Shown here piece after piece: positions 1-8,953 of a stretch of 64,000 nucleotides of DNA. The translations under genes were made by a program, and so were the position numbers. Origin of the DNA: MED660 sp002691025 (GTDB lineage: Bacteria; Myxococcota_A; UBA9160; UBA4427); assembly GCA_002170485.2 (NCBI GenBank), contig NHDZ02000031.1:3217-67216 (forward strand). Direction: 5' to 3'. Position 1 is the stretch's first letter, and the number at the start of each line of letters is the position of its first letter. The notes under the pieces were generated by a model, which saw only the letters and a list, made by a program, of their open reading frames with translations, ran no database searches and was not told the DNA's origin.

Positions 1-310
1 TTCGAGAAAGACCCTCCACGGAAAGCCCGAACTCCTCATTGATCGACTGAAGGAGTTCCTGAGCGTTCTCACTCGGGTTGAAGAGAATGGCAAGTTCGGT
101 CTCGGCTTCGATCCGCTCCAACAGGCTTCGGCAAAGAGTCGTCTTGCCGGTGCCCACTTCACCGCTCAAGACGATGAAACCTTCGCCTTCCTCAAGCCCA
201 TAGAGAAGATGCGCCAACGCCTCCTTGTGGGCGTCGGTCAGATAGAGGAACCTAGGGTTGGGTGTGAGCGAGAAAGGCTTCTCGCGAAGTCCATAAAAGG
301 CAGTATACAT
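1..310 (-). CDS. ExeA/GspA-like AAA ATPase, N-terminal part (cut by window edge)
   Basis: Reading the minus strand from ATG at 310 gives a protein beginning MYTAFYGLREKPFSLTPNPR, the typical start of ExeA/GspA-type ATPases that act with secretion or pilus machinery. A Walker A motif (GEVGTGKTT) follows at about residues 50-58. Only about 103 residues are present because the gene runs off position 1, so Walker B and any C-terminal peptidoglycan-binding domain cannot be checked. It is divergent from the pantothenate kinase gene, with about 50 bp between the starts. The family assignment rests on the N-terminal signature and P-loop; its exact partner system is unknown. Confidence 0.8.
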   Translation of the reverse strand, partial: MYTAFYGLREKPFSLTPNPRFLYLTDAHKEALAHLLYGLEEGEGFIVLSGEVGTGKTTLCRSLLERIEAETELAILFNPSENAQELLQSINEEFGLSVEGLSR

Positions 311-360
311 GCGGCTTTATCCAGAGCGGGAGTGTACCCCATTGGCGAAGCAAACCTGAG

Positions 361-1215
361 ATGACACAAAGTAGTCCGAATTCCGGGCCCATGGTCGGAG
401 TGGACGTAGGCGCCACCCTGGCCAAACTGGCCATACGGTCGCCTGAGGGCCACCTCACATTCGACCTCTTGGATGCCCTGGACCTCAAGACGGTTCTCAA
501 GAGAATCCACGATCTCGCCCCCAAAGAGCCACTGGGTCTCACCGGCTGCGGGGCCGAGAAACTGGCCGAGCAAATCGGTCTTGAACACCACCTCTCCTTG
601 GAATTCGAAGCCTGGGGCAAAGGGGCGAATGTCCTACTGGAACGAGAGCAAGATGAAGCCCTCGCCTCCTACCTGCTCGTCTCGCTGGGGACCGGCACGT
701 CGATGCTCAAAGTCGAGGGCGAAGCCACCCTCCGAGTCGGAGGCACAGCACTCGGAGGCGGAACCCTTCTGGGTCTGGGTGGTGCCCTCACCGGGGCCAA
801 CGATCACCAGGCCCTGTGTGCATTGGCCCGAGAGGGGCAACGAGACCAGGTGGATCTACTGATCCAACACGTCTATCCCGATGGAGTCGGCGACCTGCCG
901 CCCGAAGCTTCTGCATCCAACTTCGGGCTCATTGCTCGGAAGCACCATACCCAGACCCGATCCACGCATCGAGCCGAGGATCTGGCCGCCTCCGTGATCG
1001 GCCTCGTCGCTGAAAACGTGGCCTTGCAGAGTTGCGCCNTCGCTCAGGCCGCCAACCTGTCTTGCATCGTCTATGGAGGATCCGCTTTGCTCGANAACCC
1101 GCTCATGCAGGTCCTNCTNGCCGGTATCACTGCGGGCAGTGGCCGAGAAGTCATCCTGCTCGAAAATGGAAGTCACGCGGGCGCAGTCGGCGCCCTTGAG
1201 TTCGCGGCTCGCTGA
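361..1215 (+). CDS. coaW: type II pantothenate kinase (fumble-like)
   Basis: A 284-residue protein with an actin-like ATPase fold of the eukaryotic/staphylococcal type II pantothenate kinase family, which phosphorylates pantothenate in the first step of CoA synthesis. The N-terminal phosphate-binding segment GVDVGATLAKLAI lies at about residues 13-25. The conserved SLGTGTSMLKV and the Gly-rich GGTALGGGTLLGLGGALTG follow at about 113-150. The length fits the bacterial members (about 270-290). Several bases near the 3' end are ambiguous, leaving four unknown residues. The first ATG at 361 is used; an in-frame ATG at 391, just before the nucleotide-binding segment, is possible. The CoA-using enzymes further on (enoyl-CoA hydratase, CaiB family) are not linked to it. 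Confidence 0.83.
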   Translation: MTQSSPNSGPMVGVDVGATLAKLAIRSPEGHLTFDLLDALDLKTVLKRIHDLAPKEPLGLTGCGAEKLAEQIGLEHHLSLEFEAWGKGANVLLEREQDEALASYLLVSLGTGTSMLKVEGEATLRVGGTALGGGTLLGLGGALTGANDHQALCALAREGQRDQVDLLIQHVYPDGVGDLPPEASASNFGLIARKHHTQTRSTHRAEDLAASVIGLVAENVALQSCAXAQAANLSCIVYGGSALLXNPLMQVXXAGITAGSGREVILLENGSHAGAVGALEFAAR

Positions 1216-1255
1216 CTCGATTGGGNNATCCNACCNNNGANCNGGANCCAACCCA

Positions 1256-2752
1256 CTAGGAGTCTCGCGGCGCGGGCTCCGTGGGCGGTTGATCGTCGGG
1301 CCGATTCATGTTCCGAACGGCACGCTGAGTGCGCGCGATGGCGGCTCGCTGCACACGTAGCTCTTCCGTCTGCGCCGCCACCTGACGTTCCAGTCTTTCC
1401 CGCGCTTCGGACGCTTCTTCCAGACGACGTTCAAGGCCCTCGGCACGCCGTTCAAATTCCGACAGGAGGCGACGAGTCTCTTCGTCTGCGGTTTGCTCGG
1501 AAGCCCCGAGCAGGTCCTTGAATTCCGCCTCTGCGTCCTGATCAAGAGAAGTTCCGGACCCAAAGAGATGCGAATCCACCGGAGCTTCTTCCTTCTCGGC
1601 ATCGTCGTCCAGGTCCCCCAANTCAAGATCGATGTCAGCGACCTCTTCCCCATGCTCCACCGCATCCTCGGTAAACGGCTCGGTCTCAACCAGGGTCGGA
1701 CGCGCTGCAAANGGATTGTCGGACTCGGCGGGGGGCCCNCCCACTTCGACTCCCTCATCAAAATCATCACCACCGCCCTGGCTGCGACCGCGACGGCGAA
1801 CCATCACAATCGCACCGAGCACAACCACACCCAGCAAAGTGGCCCAGAGCATCCCNTTGCCCGATTCCTCTTCTTCGGGCGGTGCTTTGAACTGCTCCAG
1901 GACGCGCTCGGGGTCCGGCGCAATGGGCTGCACGCGGACCACTTCTTCGGCCTCCAGTTCAAGTACAGCCAGATTACGACCCATGGGCTCCTGCGGATCC
2001 TTCAGGGCCCGCTTGCGAGCCGGTTCCGAGGTGTCAGCCACTCGCGGCTTTTTGAGCTTGACTGCAACGATCGGCTCCGCGGCCGGAACCGTACGCACCA
2101 CAACCGTGGGCTCCTTCGTACCGGAGGGTTTTTTCGCCGTGGATCCGGAATTCGACTTGGCCTTCGGCGCCGGCACCGAAACGACACGCGTCGGCTCGCG
2201 ACTCGTCTTGGCCTTGGGTTTGGCCTTCGGTTTCGCGGCGGGCTTGCTGGCCGCCTTCTTCGCCGCCTTGGCCTTGGGCTTCACGACTTTCTTGGCCACA
2301 GGCGGGGTCGCGGGAGTCGTCTTCGCGGCCACCGGCGAAGCCAGGATGTCGAGTACGATTCGAGGCGGACTGGAGAGAATCATCTCCTTGAGGCGCAAGC
2401 CTTCGCGAGACAAGCGAATCTCCGCAAGAGAGCCCTTTCCCTTCGGCGTGATGGTCACAAGGCCGATCAACGCATCCTTGTTCTTGATCTTACGAGGAAT
2501 GGACGTCGCATCAATCGAAACCACCAACTCTGATACACCCGGCCGGGGAGACGCGCGTTCAATCCGATACCCGGTCGGTCGGTCCAACTCAAACACGATC
2601 CGAGTGAAATCTTGATGAGCACCGATCCGCAAATCCACGATCTCGGAGGCCGAGGCGGACCCCGTGGCCCACAGGACCATCCATCCGGACAATAGAGCGG
2701 CCGCGAATCCACGCGCCCGACTGGAGATTCCTGTTGTGAAATCGGTTCCCAT
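1256..2752 (-). CDS. exported AMIN-domain protein with central K/A/P-rich linker, TM helix and C-terminal coiled coil
   Basis: A 498-residue protein counted from ATG at 2752; an upstream extension exists but the signal peptide begins just after this ATG. Residues about 15-36 form a signal peptide ending near ASASE. Residues about 37-140 look like an AMIN domain (VDLRIGAHQDFTRIVFELD, later PPRIVLDILA), found in proteins localised to the cell wall or to secretin/pilus complexes. A Lys/Ala/Pro-rich linker of PKAKAAKK type follows at about 145-205. Then come a transmembrane helix near 301-317 followed by RRRGR, an acidic stretch, and a C-terminal heptad-rich segment with many E/R residues. The architecture recalls FimV/TspA-like assembly proteins, but no LysM or TPR is visible. 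Specific function is unknown. Confidence 0.65.
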   Translation of the reverse strand: MGTDFTTGISSRARGFAAALLSGWMVLWATGSASASEIVDLRIGAHQDFTRIVFELDRPTGYRIERASPRPGVSELVVSIDATSIPRKIKNKDALIGLVTITPKGKGSLAEIRLSREGLRLKEMILSSPPRIVLDILASPVAAKTTPATPPVAKKVVKPKAKAAKKAASKPAAKPKAKPKAKTSREPTRVVSVPAPKAKSNSGSTAKKPSGTKEPTVVVRTVPAAEPIVAVKLKKPRVADTSEPARKRALKDPQEPMGRNLAVLELEAEEVVRVQPIAPDPERVLEQFKAPPEEEESGXGMLWATLLGVVVLGAIVMVRRRGRSQGGGDDFDEGVEVXGPPAESDNXFAARPTLVETEPFTEDAVEHGEEVADIDLXLGDLDDDAEKEEAPVDSHLFGSGTSLDQDAEAEFKDLLGASEQTADEETRRLLSEFERRAEGLERRLEEASEARERLERQVAAQTEELRVQRAAIARTQRAVRNMNRPDDQPPTEPAPRDS

Positions 2753-3211
2753 GCTATGCCCCCNGAACAGGCTCCAGAACCACCCCGCCGATGTCATCCG
2801 TTCGGACGAAAGGGGCTGATCCCGCAACCGTTCTGCTCCCACTTCTATCTTGATCCCGTGCGATCTGTCCAAACCACCGGACAAACCGGCTCAACCGAGC
2901 CCAAGCAATTTGACGCCCCGGTGATAGACCGTCATGCCTGAATCCAGCCACAAGGGCTGAACCTGACGTTTTCTACCCCCAACATCGCCACACCATTCCC
3001 GTGGGTTCAACGGTACCAAGAAACCGGACAAGAGTCGATCAGGCGACCTGCGCTTGGCGNGCCCCCCCATCCACTCGAGAGCGGGTTGAGGGTAGATCCC
3101 AAGGAAACCCCTCACAGAGCCTACTTCGGCGCGCGGAAGCCCCTGGGCAACTTTATTCGGAAAGCTGCCTTGAAAAAGCCTGGGGCGGCGAACTCATCGG
3201 ATCCAGTCGGC
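2753..3211. other. non-coding gap with no supported gene
   Basis: This 459-base stretch between the zinc-ribbon gene and the AMIN-domain gene, both minus strand, holds only short reading frames with atypical composition and no recognisable domain or good ribosome binding site. It should contain the promoter of the AMIN-domain gene, but I cannot point to convincing -35/-10 boxes. Confidence 0.4.
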
Positions 3212-3466
3212 TCAGGCCGCGCTGGCCACCTCGCCTTCCTCATCCAGCGCAACCCCGAACTGCGGGGGGCGCACCTGCATGAGNGACCGGGAGTGGGACA
3301 TCAGAGGCGATCCAAGCTCGCTCTGAGCCGTCCAGCGGTGATCACAATGCTGACATTCGGCCAACTTCAATGTGCCGGATGCAACCACNTCATCGTGCAT
3401 CANTTCGTGGCTGCCACAAACGGGGCAACCGACTGNCGACTTCGTNCTGGGGAGTATGGATTTCAT
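3212..3466 (-). CDS. small zinc-ribbon protein
   Basis: An 84-residue protein starting MKSILP at 3466, preceded by GGAAGG eight bases upstream, which decides against longer in-frame starts. It carries two cysteine pairs, CPVC near residue 14 and CQHC near residue 39 followed by DHRW, spaced as in a rubredoxin-like or TFIIS-like zinc ribbon. The C-terminal half (RPPQFGVALDEEGEV) is unlike known catalytic domains. Four residues are ambiguous because of N bases. Such proteins are often nucleic-acid or protein binding adaptors, but nothing here tells which. It is preceded by an unusually long AT-rich leader region. Confidence 0.5.
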   Translation of the reverse strand: MKSILPXTKSXVGCPVCGSHEXMHDXVVASGTLKLAECQHCDHRWTAQSELGSPLMSHSRXLMQVRPPQFGVALDEEGEVASAA

Positions 3467-4350
3467 ATTTTCGACCTTCCGGGTTGAGTGACTGCTTGAA
3501 CTAAAACCATGATCTTGAACATGAACACGAAGTTGAATCACGCGGAAAATCTTCAGTGGGTCTTTGGGTCTCTAGCGCTTTGTTTCTTTGTTGATCGGTT
3601 NTTTTATTGGCTTGACTCTCTGTTTTCTTGGTTTTCTTGTTTTCTTGTCGTTNTTTGTTTCTTGCCGTTGTTCCTTCGTTCTCCGGGCCTCCGAGACTGC
3701 CGGAGATTGCGTTTATCGCACTGNCTTACACACTTTAATTGTCGTATCCCTGATCGGTTTGTCTAGTAATTTATGAAGATTTTTGCGTAAGAAAGAATTC
3801 AACCGTTCCCACGTGCTTTGTATTCAAGTCGCATTCCATTCAAGAACTGGATCTTTTCTTTTCAAGAATTTTCTCCGCGAATCCATCCCGCGATTCCTGA
3901 CCTTTCTGTCAGTNCAGANTTCTTTCATCTCGCTTTCTGGAGCAGAACTCTGATTCTTGCGGCCCTCCGCCTTTTTCGTTCACGTTTTCGTTCCGGTTTT
4001 CAAAGAATTCACCGAGCACGCTCGNATCGTCCGNGGGTATCCCCAGTGCGGATCGGGCCATGAGGCCAGANTGCNACCTTNCTATCCGATGAGTATCCCG
4101 TGAGGACTTTCAAGTTTCCGTTCCNGGNGAGATAAAGACACTGAAACACCTCTGTGTGACGTAATCGGTCACATTCCTTGAATTTCCCGGGTCAACGANN
4201 CAGAACAAATCCTGTTTTGACCGCACATACGNCCAAAAGCCCCTCAGGGTGCGCCAGNATACCCTCAAAGCCGCTTTCAGAAGAGCTGGGGTATGGTCGT
4301 CGGACGGGAACCTATTTTCNCCCCTGGCCGGATCAGACAGGAGAACGAGA
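3467..4350. other. long AT-rich intergenic region
   Basis: Nearly 900 bases without a convincing gene between two divergent genes. The part from about 3540 to 4000 is clearly richer in A/T than the rest of the window, with T-runs on the plus strand and repeated CAAGAAAA-type units on the minus strand around 3620-3660. Short hydrophobic reading frames on the plus strand are low-complexity translations of T-rich DNA and have no ribosome binding site. The region could hold promoters for both flanking genes, an unrecognised small RNA, or foreign DNA. About ten bases are ambiguous. Confidence 0.4.
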
Positions 4351-5271
4351 GTGAGTGCACCGCCTACGGGCTCAAGCGAGAAGGAGAGTTCTGCCCGCAG
4401 GACCAACTTCCTTCTGGGTCTGGGAGCCGCTGCAGGTCTCATCGCCGCCGCTCTGGGGCTCTTGCTTCCGGACTCGTCGAGCAATGACCCGCCCGAGCAG
4501 GAAATTGTCGCCATCGTGAATGGCGACGTGATCCTCCGCGACGACTACCTCCGACTCCTCGCAGGCTTCGAACGAGACGCCAGGAATCCGGTAGACGACA
4601 AAATTCGTCAGCATGTACTGGATCGAATGATCGAAGAAGAACTACTTGTTCAAAGAGCACTGGACCTCGGTCTCGTCCAGGTGGACCGGCGTGTACGGGC
4701 TGATCTGACCTCGAGCCTGATTGCTTCTGTCGTATCCACAGCCGAAGAGGAAGAGGCGAGCGAAAAGGAACTTCGTGACTTCTACGAGGACCAGGCCGGT
4801 TTCTTTGAGCGCCCCGGGCGACTTCGGGTGCGCCAGATTCTTTTTCGCGTCAGCCCCGGAGACGAAGAGGAGGCCGTCCTTGAAAAAGCCCTGGCCGCCC
4901 AGAGCGCCCTCGTCGAGGGCCAATCCTTTGAAACCGTGAATCAGGAATACGGCGACGAACAGATCTCNCCTCTCCCNGATACACTCCTCCCTGCAATGAA
5001 ACTTCGTGAATACATCGGGCCCAGCGCACTCAAGGCCGTCTTGAACCTCTCTCCCGGAGAGGTCAGCGACCCTGTCCGAACCGGCATGGGGGTCCATCTA
5101 CTTCAGGTCATCGATGCCACTCCCACAGTAAGACCTTCTTTCAAGGAGATTGAAAGTCAGATCGAGGCCGAGTGGGTACGCCGAGCNGGAGACCGTGCCC
5201 TCCGGGAGTACCTTGATCAACTCCGCGCAGATGGAGACGTGCGTATCTTCTCGATCCCAGGATCAAGCTGA
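4351..5271 (+). CDS. membrane-anchored parvulin-type peptidyl-prolyl isomerase (SurA/PpiC-like)
   Basis: A 306-residue protein from GTG at 4351. AGGAGA at 4339-4344 sits at ideal distance and decides the start; an in-frame ATG at 4249 has no such site and precedes the membrane anchor by 50 residues. Residues about 19-40 form one hydrophobic anchor. A SurA-N-like segment follows (IVAIVNGDVILRDDYLRLL, then RMIEEELLVQRALDLGL). The parvulin rotamase domain begins at GRLRVRQILFRV and continues through LSPGEVSDPVRTGMGVHLLQVID. The protein is expected to assist folding of exported proteins in the periplasm. A few residues in the rotamase domain are ambiguous. It precedes an SDR gene by 162 bases, so operon membership is unclear. 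Confidence 0.82.
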   Translation: MSAPPTGSSEKESSARRTNFLLGLGAAAGLIAAALGLLLPDSSSNDPPEQEIVAIVNGDVILRDDYLRLLAGFERDARNPVDDKIRQHVLDRMIEEELLVQRALDLGLVQVDRRVRADLTSSLIASVVSTAEEEEASEKELRDFYEDQAGFFERPGRLRVRQILFRVSPGDEEEAVLEKALAAQSALVEGQSFETVNQEYGDEQIXPLXDTLLPAMKLREYIGPSALKAVLNLSPGEVSDPVRTGMGVHLLQVIDATPTVRPSFKEIESQIEAEWVRRXGDRALREYLDQLRADGDVRIFSIPGSS

Positions 5272-5433
5272 GCCACGAGCGCCTCCCATCGGGCCATCTC
5301 CCGCCCACCGACTCCGCTGATTCTCGAAGTCCCCACCGGGCCCCGCACAACAAACCGCGCCTGGGATCCGGTAACCTCGTTATCCACAAATTCTGAAATC
5401 AAGGATCGTCTCGCCCACCTCAAGGAGAATTCC

Positions 5434-6192
5434 ATGTCACTCAACGGAAGATTGGCTCTGATCACCGGAGGCGGGCGCGGAATCGGCCGTGCTATTTCGC
5501 TGGCGCTTGCCGAGGACGGAGCCGATATCGCCATCCATTACAATCGAGATGACGAATCAGCCAAGGCCACCGCGAAGGCCATCGCCGACCTCGGTCGTCG
5601 GGTCGGAATCTTCAGGGCCTCGCTTGAGGACATCGAAGGACTCAGCACCCTGATGGAGGCCGTCCAGAAAGAACTCGGCGATCCCGGAATCCTCGTCCAC
5701 AATGCCGGAATCGCCAGCCGGGGCAAGAGCGTGGCCGAAACCCAGGCGAGTGAAGTCGACCAATTGATGCGCGTTCACGCTTTCGCACCTCACGAACTCT
5801 CCAAGCAAGCCCTGCCGGGCATGCGAAAGCACGAACGGGGAGACATCATCATGGTTTCCAGTGCGGCAACCCAGTTCGACGCGGGCGGCGGTGCCCCCTA
5901 CAACATGGCCAAAGCCGCGATGGAATCGCTGGCNCGAACCCTTGCTGCCGAAGAAAGACGCAATGGGATCCGCGTGAACATCGTCGCTCCCGGACTGGTG
6001 GAAACAGAAATGGGGCGCAGACTCGTCAAGGCTACTTCCGGACTCGATGATCTCAGGAAGCTCGAAAACAAGATGCCCTTCGGCCGGATCTGTCAACCCG
6101 AAGACATCGCCGATGCCATCCGGCATCTGGTCTCAGAGCGAAGCGGATACGTGACCGGTCAGCGACTTGGCATTGATGGAGGGGGGCGCTGA
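5434..6192 (+). CDS. short-chain dehydrogenase/reductase (FabG-like)
   Basis: A 252-residue classical SDR. The NAD(P)-binding motif TGGGRGIG is at about residues 11-18, NAG near 90 (VHNAGIA), catalytic Ser near 144 in MVSSAATQ, and YNMAK near 157-161. The C-terminal IAPG-like turn is VAPGLVETEM. AAGGAG lies eight bases before the ATG. The family reduces or oxidises alcohol/ketone pairs; FabG-type ketoacyl reduction is possible but the substrate cannot be read from sequence. It ends four bases before the sensor kinase ATG, so it is probably cotranscribed with the RegB/RegA-like pair. Confidence 0.87.
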   Translation: MSLNGRLALITGGGRGIGRAISLALAEDGADIAIHYNRDDESAKATAKAIADLGRRVGIFRASLEDIEGLSTLMEAVQKELGDPGILVHNAGIASRGKSVAETQASEVDQLMRVHAFAPHELSKQALPGMRKHERGDIIMVSSAATQFDAGGGAPYNMAKAAMESLXRTLAAEERRNGIRVNIVAPGLVETEMGRRLVKATSGLDDLRKLENKMPFGRICQPEDIADAIRHLVSERSGYVTGQRLGIDGGGR

Positions 6193-6196
6193 TTCC

Positions 6197-7510
6197 ATGT
6201 GGGAAAGTCTGCGTACATTTTTCACCCTGCCGGTTACGGCCGACCCGGGTGAAGTCACCACCAAACTGGTCTGGTTGGTTCGCCTGCGCTGGGTCGCTCT
6301 GCTTGCTCAGCTCTTCTCCATTTTNCCCGGACTCCACTTCAANCTCATCCAACCCAGGNTGATTCCNGCTTTTCTCTGCGTCATTGCAGCGTTGACGNTC
6401 TGGAATGCGTTTACATGGTTGTCGCTGCGTCGCGGGTGGACTCCCTTCCCCGCACCCATCCTGGTCCAGCTCTGTGCTGATATCGCTGTTCTCTCNACCC
6501 TNCTGGCNCTTTCCGGCGGAGCCTGGAACCCTCTCGTGCCGATTCTGTTCGTTCACTCCGTGCTGGGCGCCCTGCTCTTGCCGTGGGGTCGGGGCCTTCT
6601 CTTCTTCGGACTCCTGCTTCTGTGCGTCATCGGAATTCAGCTCTATGCGCAGATTCCACCCGGACTCCAGGGCGAACTCGTCCCCGCACCCATTCTCTTT
6701 CCGGCTCAATTCCTGGTGGCGCTCTCCTTCTGGATTCTCACAGCCTGGCTCTCGAATACGCTGACCACCTTCCGCAGTCACCTCTACGACGCGCAAGTTC
6801 GCAAAACGCGCATCGATCGCTTGCGGGCGGTGGGAGCCCTGGCGGCGGGACTCAGCCATGAATTCGCCACACCGCTGAACACGGCACAGCTGAGACTTTC
6901 CCGCCTTGCGAGAAAGGCGGAGTTGGCGGACAGCGAGGATCTGCAAACGGCTCGCGAAGAATTGGATCGCTGTGCCGAAGTCCTGCACCACATGGCTGGA
7001 TCGCAACTCCAACCAGACCGGCTCTCCCTGGAAAGTACCGACCTTGCACGACTGGCCTCGCGGGTCTGTCACAGCATGGAGAACGAGAATCCCGAAGTTC
7101 CGATCCGATTCCGATCCGTCGGTCGCTCACCCTACCGCGTGCTGGTTCCCTCGGTCGCTTTTTCCCAAGGACTCATGAATCTGCTCGACAATGCGATTCA
7201 GTCCAGCAATGGAGAAGCCCCCATCGATGTCACCCTCACCGGCAGCCTGACTCATGTCGATCTTTCCGTTTCCGATCGAGGGGCGGGCTGGCCCGCCATC
7301 GTCAAGAATCACCAAGGCGAACCTTTTGTCACAACCAAAGAGCACGGAGTGGGTCTCGGGCTCTACTTCGTCCATAGCCTCACAGAAGCAATCGGCGCAG
7401 AACTCCACCTCGAAGACCGGGAGTCTGGCGGCGCGACAGCCCGCATCTCTTTTCCTCGAACCGGAATCGCAGACATGACGCAAGAAGAAAACTACGTCGC
7501 ATCCTCCTAG
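6197..7510 (+). CDS. regB: RegB/PrrB-like membrane sensor histidine kinase
   Basis: A 437-residue sensor kinase from ATG at 6197, with GGAGGGG overlapping the end of the previous gene. About six hydrophobic segments occupy residues 30-190, as in RegB/PrrB, which senses respiratory redox state. The dimerisation/phosphoacceptor box is LSHEFATPL with His221. The ATPase domain shows the N box (LLDNAIQSS), the G1 box (SDRGAGWP) and EPFVTTKEHGVGLGLYF. The response regulator gene follows after 46 bases, and that regulator is clearly RegA-like, which strengthens the assignment. The redox-box cysteine of classical RegB is not obvious between the membrane and histidine domains, so the signal may be sensed differently. 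Confidence 0.84.
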   Translation: MWESLRTFFTLPVTADPGEVTTKLVWLVRLRWVALLAQLFSIXPGLHFXLIQPRXIXAFLCVIAALTXWNAFTWLSLRRGWTPFPAPILVQLCADIAVLXTXLXLSGGAWNPLVPILFVHSVLGALLLPWGRGLLFFGLLLLCVIGIQLYAQIPPGLQGELVPAPILFPAQFLVALSFWILTAWLSNTLTTFRSHLYDAQVRKTRIDRLRAVGALAAGLSHEFATPLNTAQLRLSRLARKAELADSEDLQTAREELDRCAEVLHHMAGSQLQPDRLSLESTDLARLASRVCHSMENENPEVPIRFRSVGRSPYRVLVPSVAFSQGLMNLLDNAIQSSNGEAPIDVTLTGSLTHVDLSVSDRGAGWPAIVKNHQGEPFVTTKEHGVGLGLYFVHSLTEAIGAELHLEDRESGGATARISFPRTGIADMTQEENYVASS

Positions 7511-7556
7511 AAGCGACAATCGGCTACCTTGTCGAGCCGGGACAGGAGATCCCCCC

Positions 7557-8111
7557 ATGACAGATTCCGAAAGCGAAATCACCGAGCCGAAGCGAACCCT
7601 TCTGATTGTCGAAGATGACGAACGCTTTGCGCGAACGCTGGCTGATGAATTCCGGGATCGTGGCTATGAAGTCGAATTCCTGGACACACTACAGGCTGTC
7701 CGGGACATCCCTGTACTGGACCATCGGTACGCCATCGTCGACCTTCGAATCAGGCAGGACAGCGGTCTCGATGTCATCACCGCCATCAAGGAACGCTCGC
7801 CGGAAACCTCCATCGTGGTCCTGACGGGATATGGAAGCATCGCCACCGCGGTAAGAGCCACGAAACTCGGAGCCACCGGGTATCTGACCAAGCCGGTCGA
7901 CGCCGATCAACTGGAACGAGTCCTTCTCGGAGAGCAGGACGATCAGGACATTCCGATCCCGGACGAATTCCAGAGTCTCTACCGGCATGAGCGGGAGTAT
8001 CTTGAATTCGTCCTGGCTGAATGCGATGGCAACATCAGTCAGGCCGCTCGCAGGCTCGGACTGCACCGCCAGAGCCTGCAGCGGAAACTCAGGAAATATA
8101 CGCCCAACTGA
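7557..8111 (+). CDS. regA: RegA/PrrA/ActR-like response regulator
   Basis: A 184-residue protein: receiver domain with acidic pocket EDDE (residues 19-22), phosphoacceptor Asp62 in IVDLRI, LTG and TKP signatures, then a Fis-type helix-turn-helix at the C terminus (NISQAARRLGLHRQSLQRKL). This short receiver-linker-HTH layout without an AAA domain, and this helix sequence, are hallmarks of the RegA/PrrA/ActR family, global regulators of redox-responsive genes. AGGAG is present before ATG 7557. The pair with the upstream sensor kinase is expected to control respiratory or carbon metabolism; the targets are not identifiable here. Confidence 0.9.
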   Translation: MTDSESEITEPKRTLLIVEDDERFARTLADEFRDRGYEVEFLDTLQAVRDIPVLDHRYAIVDLRIRQDSGLDVITAIKERSPETSIVVLTGYGSIATAVRATKLGATGYLTKPVDADQLERVLLGEQDDQDIPIPDEFQSLYRHEREYLEFVLAECDGNISQAARRLGLHRQSLQRKLRKYTPN

Positions 8112-8155
8112 ACGGCCGGAAGACCCACGCGATCCAGGGCCAAAAGGAGAAATCA

Positions 8156-8905
8156 ATGCAGCGGTTTGAAGACAAGGTGGTTCTCGTCACTGGCGCCGCG
8201 AACGGTATTGGACAAGCCACAGCCGAAAGAATGGCCGCCGAGGGGGCTCAAGTGGTGTGTACCGATGTCGAAACAGAAGCCGTGGAAGCCACAGCCAAGA
8301 AAATCGAAGCCGCCGGGGGTCGCGCGCTCGCCAGGACATCGGATATCAGCAACCCGGATTCCGTAAAGGAGGTGATCGACGATACACTCAAGGAGTTCGG
8401 CCAACTGGACAGTCTCTGCAACATCGCGGGCATCGTCCACTACGACAACACACACGAACTGGAACTCGCTCGCTGGACGCGAATTCTGGAAGTCAATCTG
8501 ACGGGCACCTTCCTCATGTGCCAGACCGCCTTGCCCCACCTGCTGGAAGCCCAGGGCAATATTGTCAACGTCGCCTCCACGGCCGGGCTCTCCGGCCATC
8601 CGTGGATGGCCGCGTATGCCTCCTCCAAAGGCGGAGTGCTGGCACTCACGCGAACCCTGGCCGTGGAATATGCCCGAAAAGGCCTACGTGCCAACGCGGT
8701 CTGTCCCGGTTCGATCAAGACAGCCATGCATGATCAGTTCTCATTGCCTGAAGGCGGAAACATGAAATTACTTGAACGAATCATGCCACTCGACAAATTC
8801 CGTGGGCCCGAGCAGGCCGCTTCCCTGGTCGCATTCCTGGCATCAAGCGACGCAGCCCACATCAATGGGGAAGAAGTGCGAGTCGACGGTGGCACCCTGG
8901 CCTGA
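8156..8905 (+). CDS. short-chain dehydrogenase/reductase
   Basis: A 249-residue classical SDR from ATG at 8156 (AAGGAG at 8143-8148). TGAANGIG at about residues 12-19 binds the cofactor. CNIAG replaces the common NNAG, followed by VASTAGLSG with the catalytic Ser, YASSKGG with the catalytic Tyr and Lys, and CPGSIKT. An Asp after the second strand (CTDVETEA) suggests NAD preference. It lies 44 bases after the response regulator in the same direction and may be part of that transcript. Substrate unknown. Confidence 0.86.
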   Translation: MQRFEDKVVLVTGAANGIGQATAERMAAEGAQVVCTDVETEAVEATAKKIEAAGGRALARTSDISNPDSVKEVIDDTLKEFGQLDSLCNIAGIVHYDNTHELELARWTRILEVNLTGTFLMCQTALPHLLEAQGNIVNVASTAGLSGHPWMAAYASSKGGVLALTRTLAVEYARKGLRANAVCPGSIKTAMHDQFSLPEGGNMKLLERIMPLDKFRGPEQAASLVAFLASSDAAHINGEEVRVDGGTLA

Positions 8906-8953
8906 TGTCATCCGGGAAGACCTGATTTCGCTTCTGTGCGAACTCAAAGCTCA

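Noticed and set aside
1493..2615. Long plus-strand frames over the AMIN-domain gene
   Set aside because: They are antisense to the K/A/P-rich linker and consist of low-complexity Arg/Leu/Gly or Ser/Ala translation.
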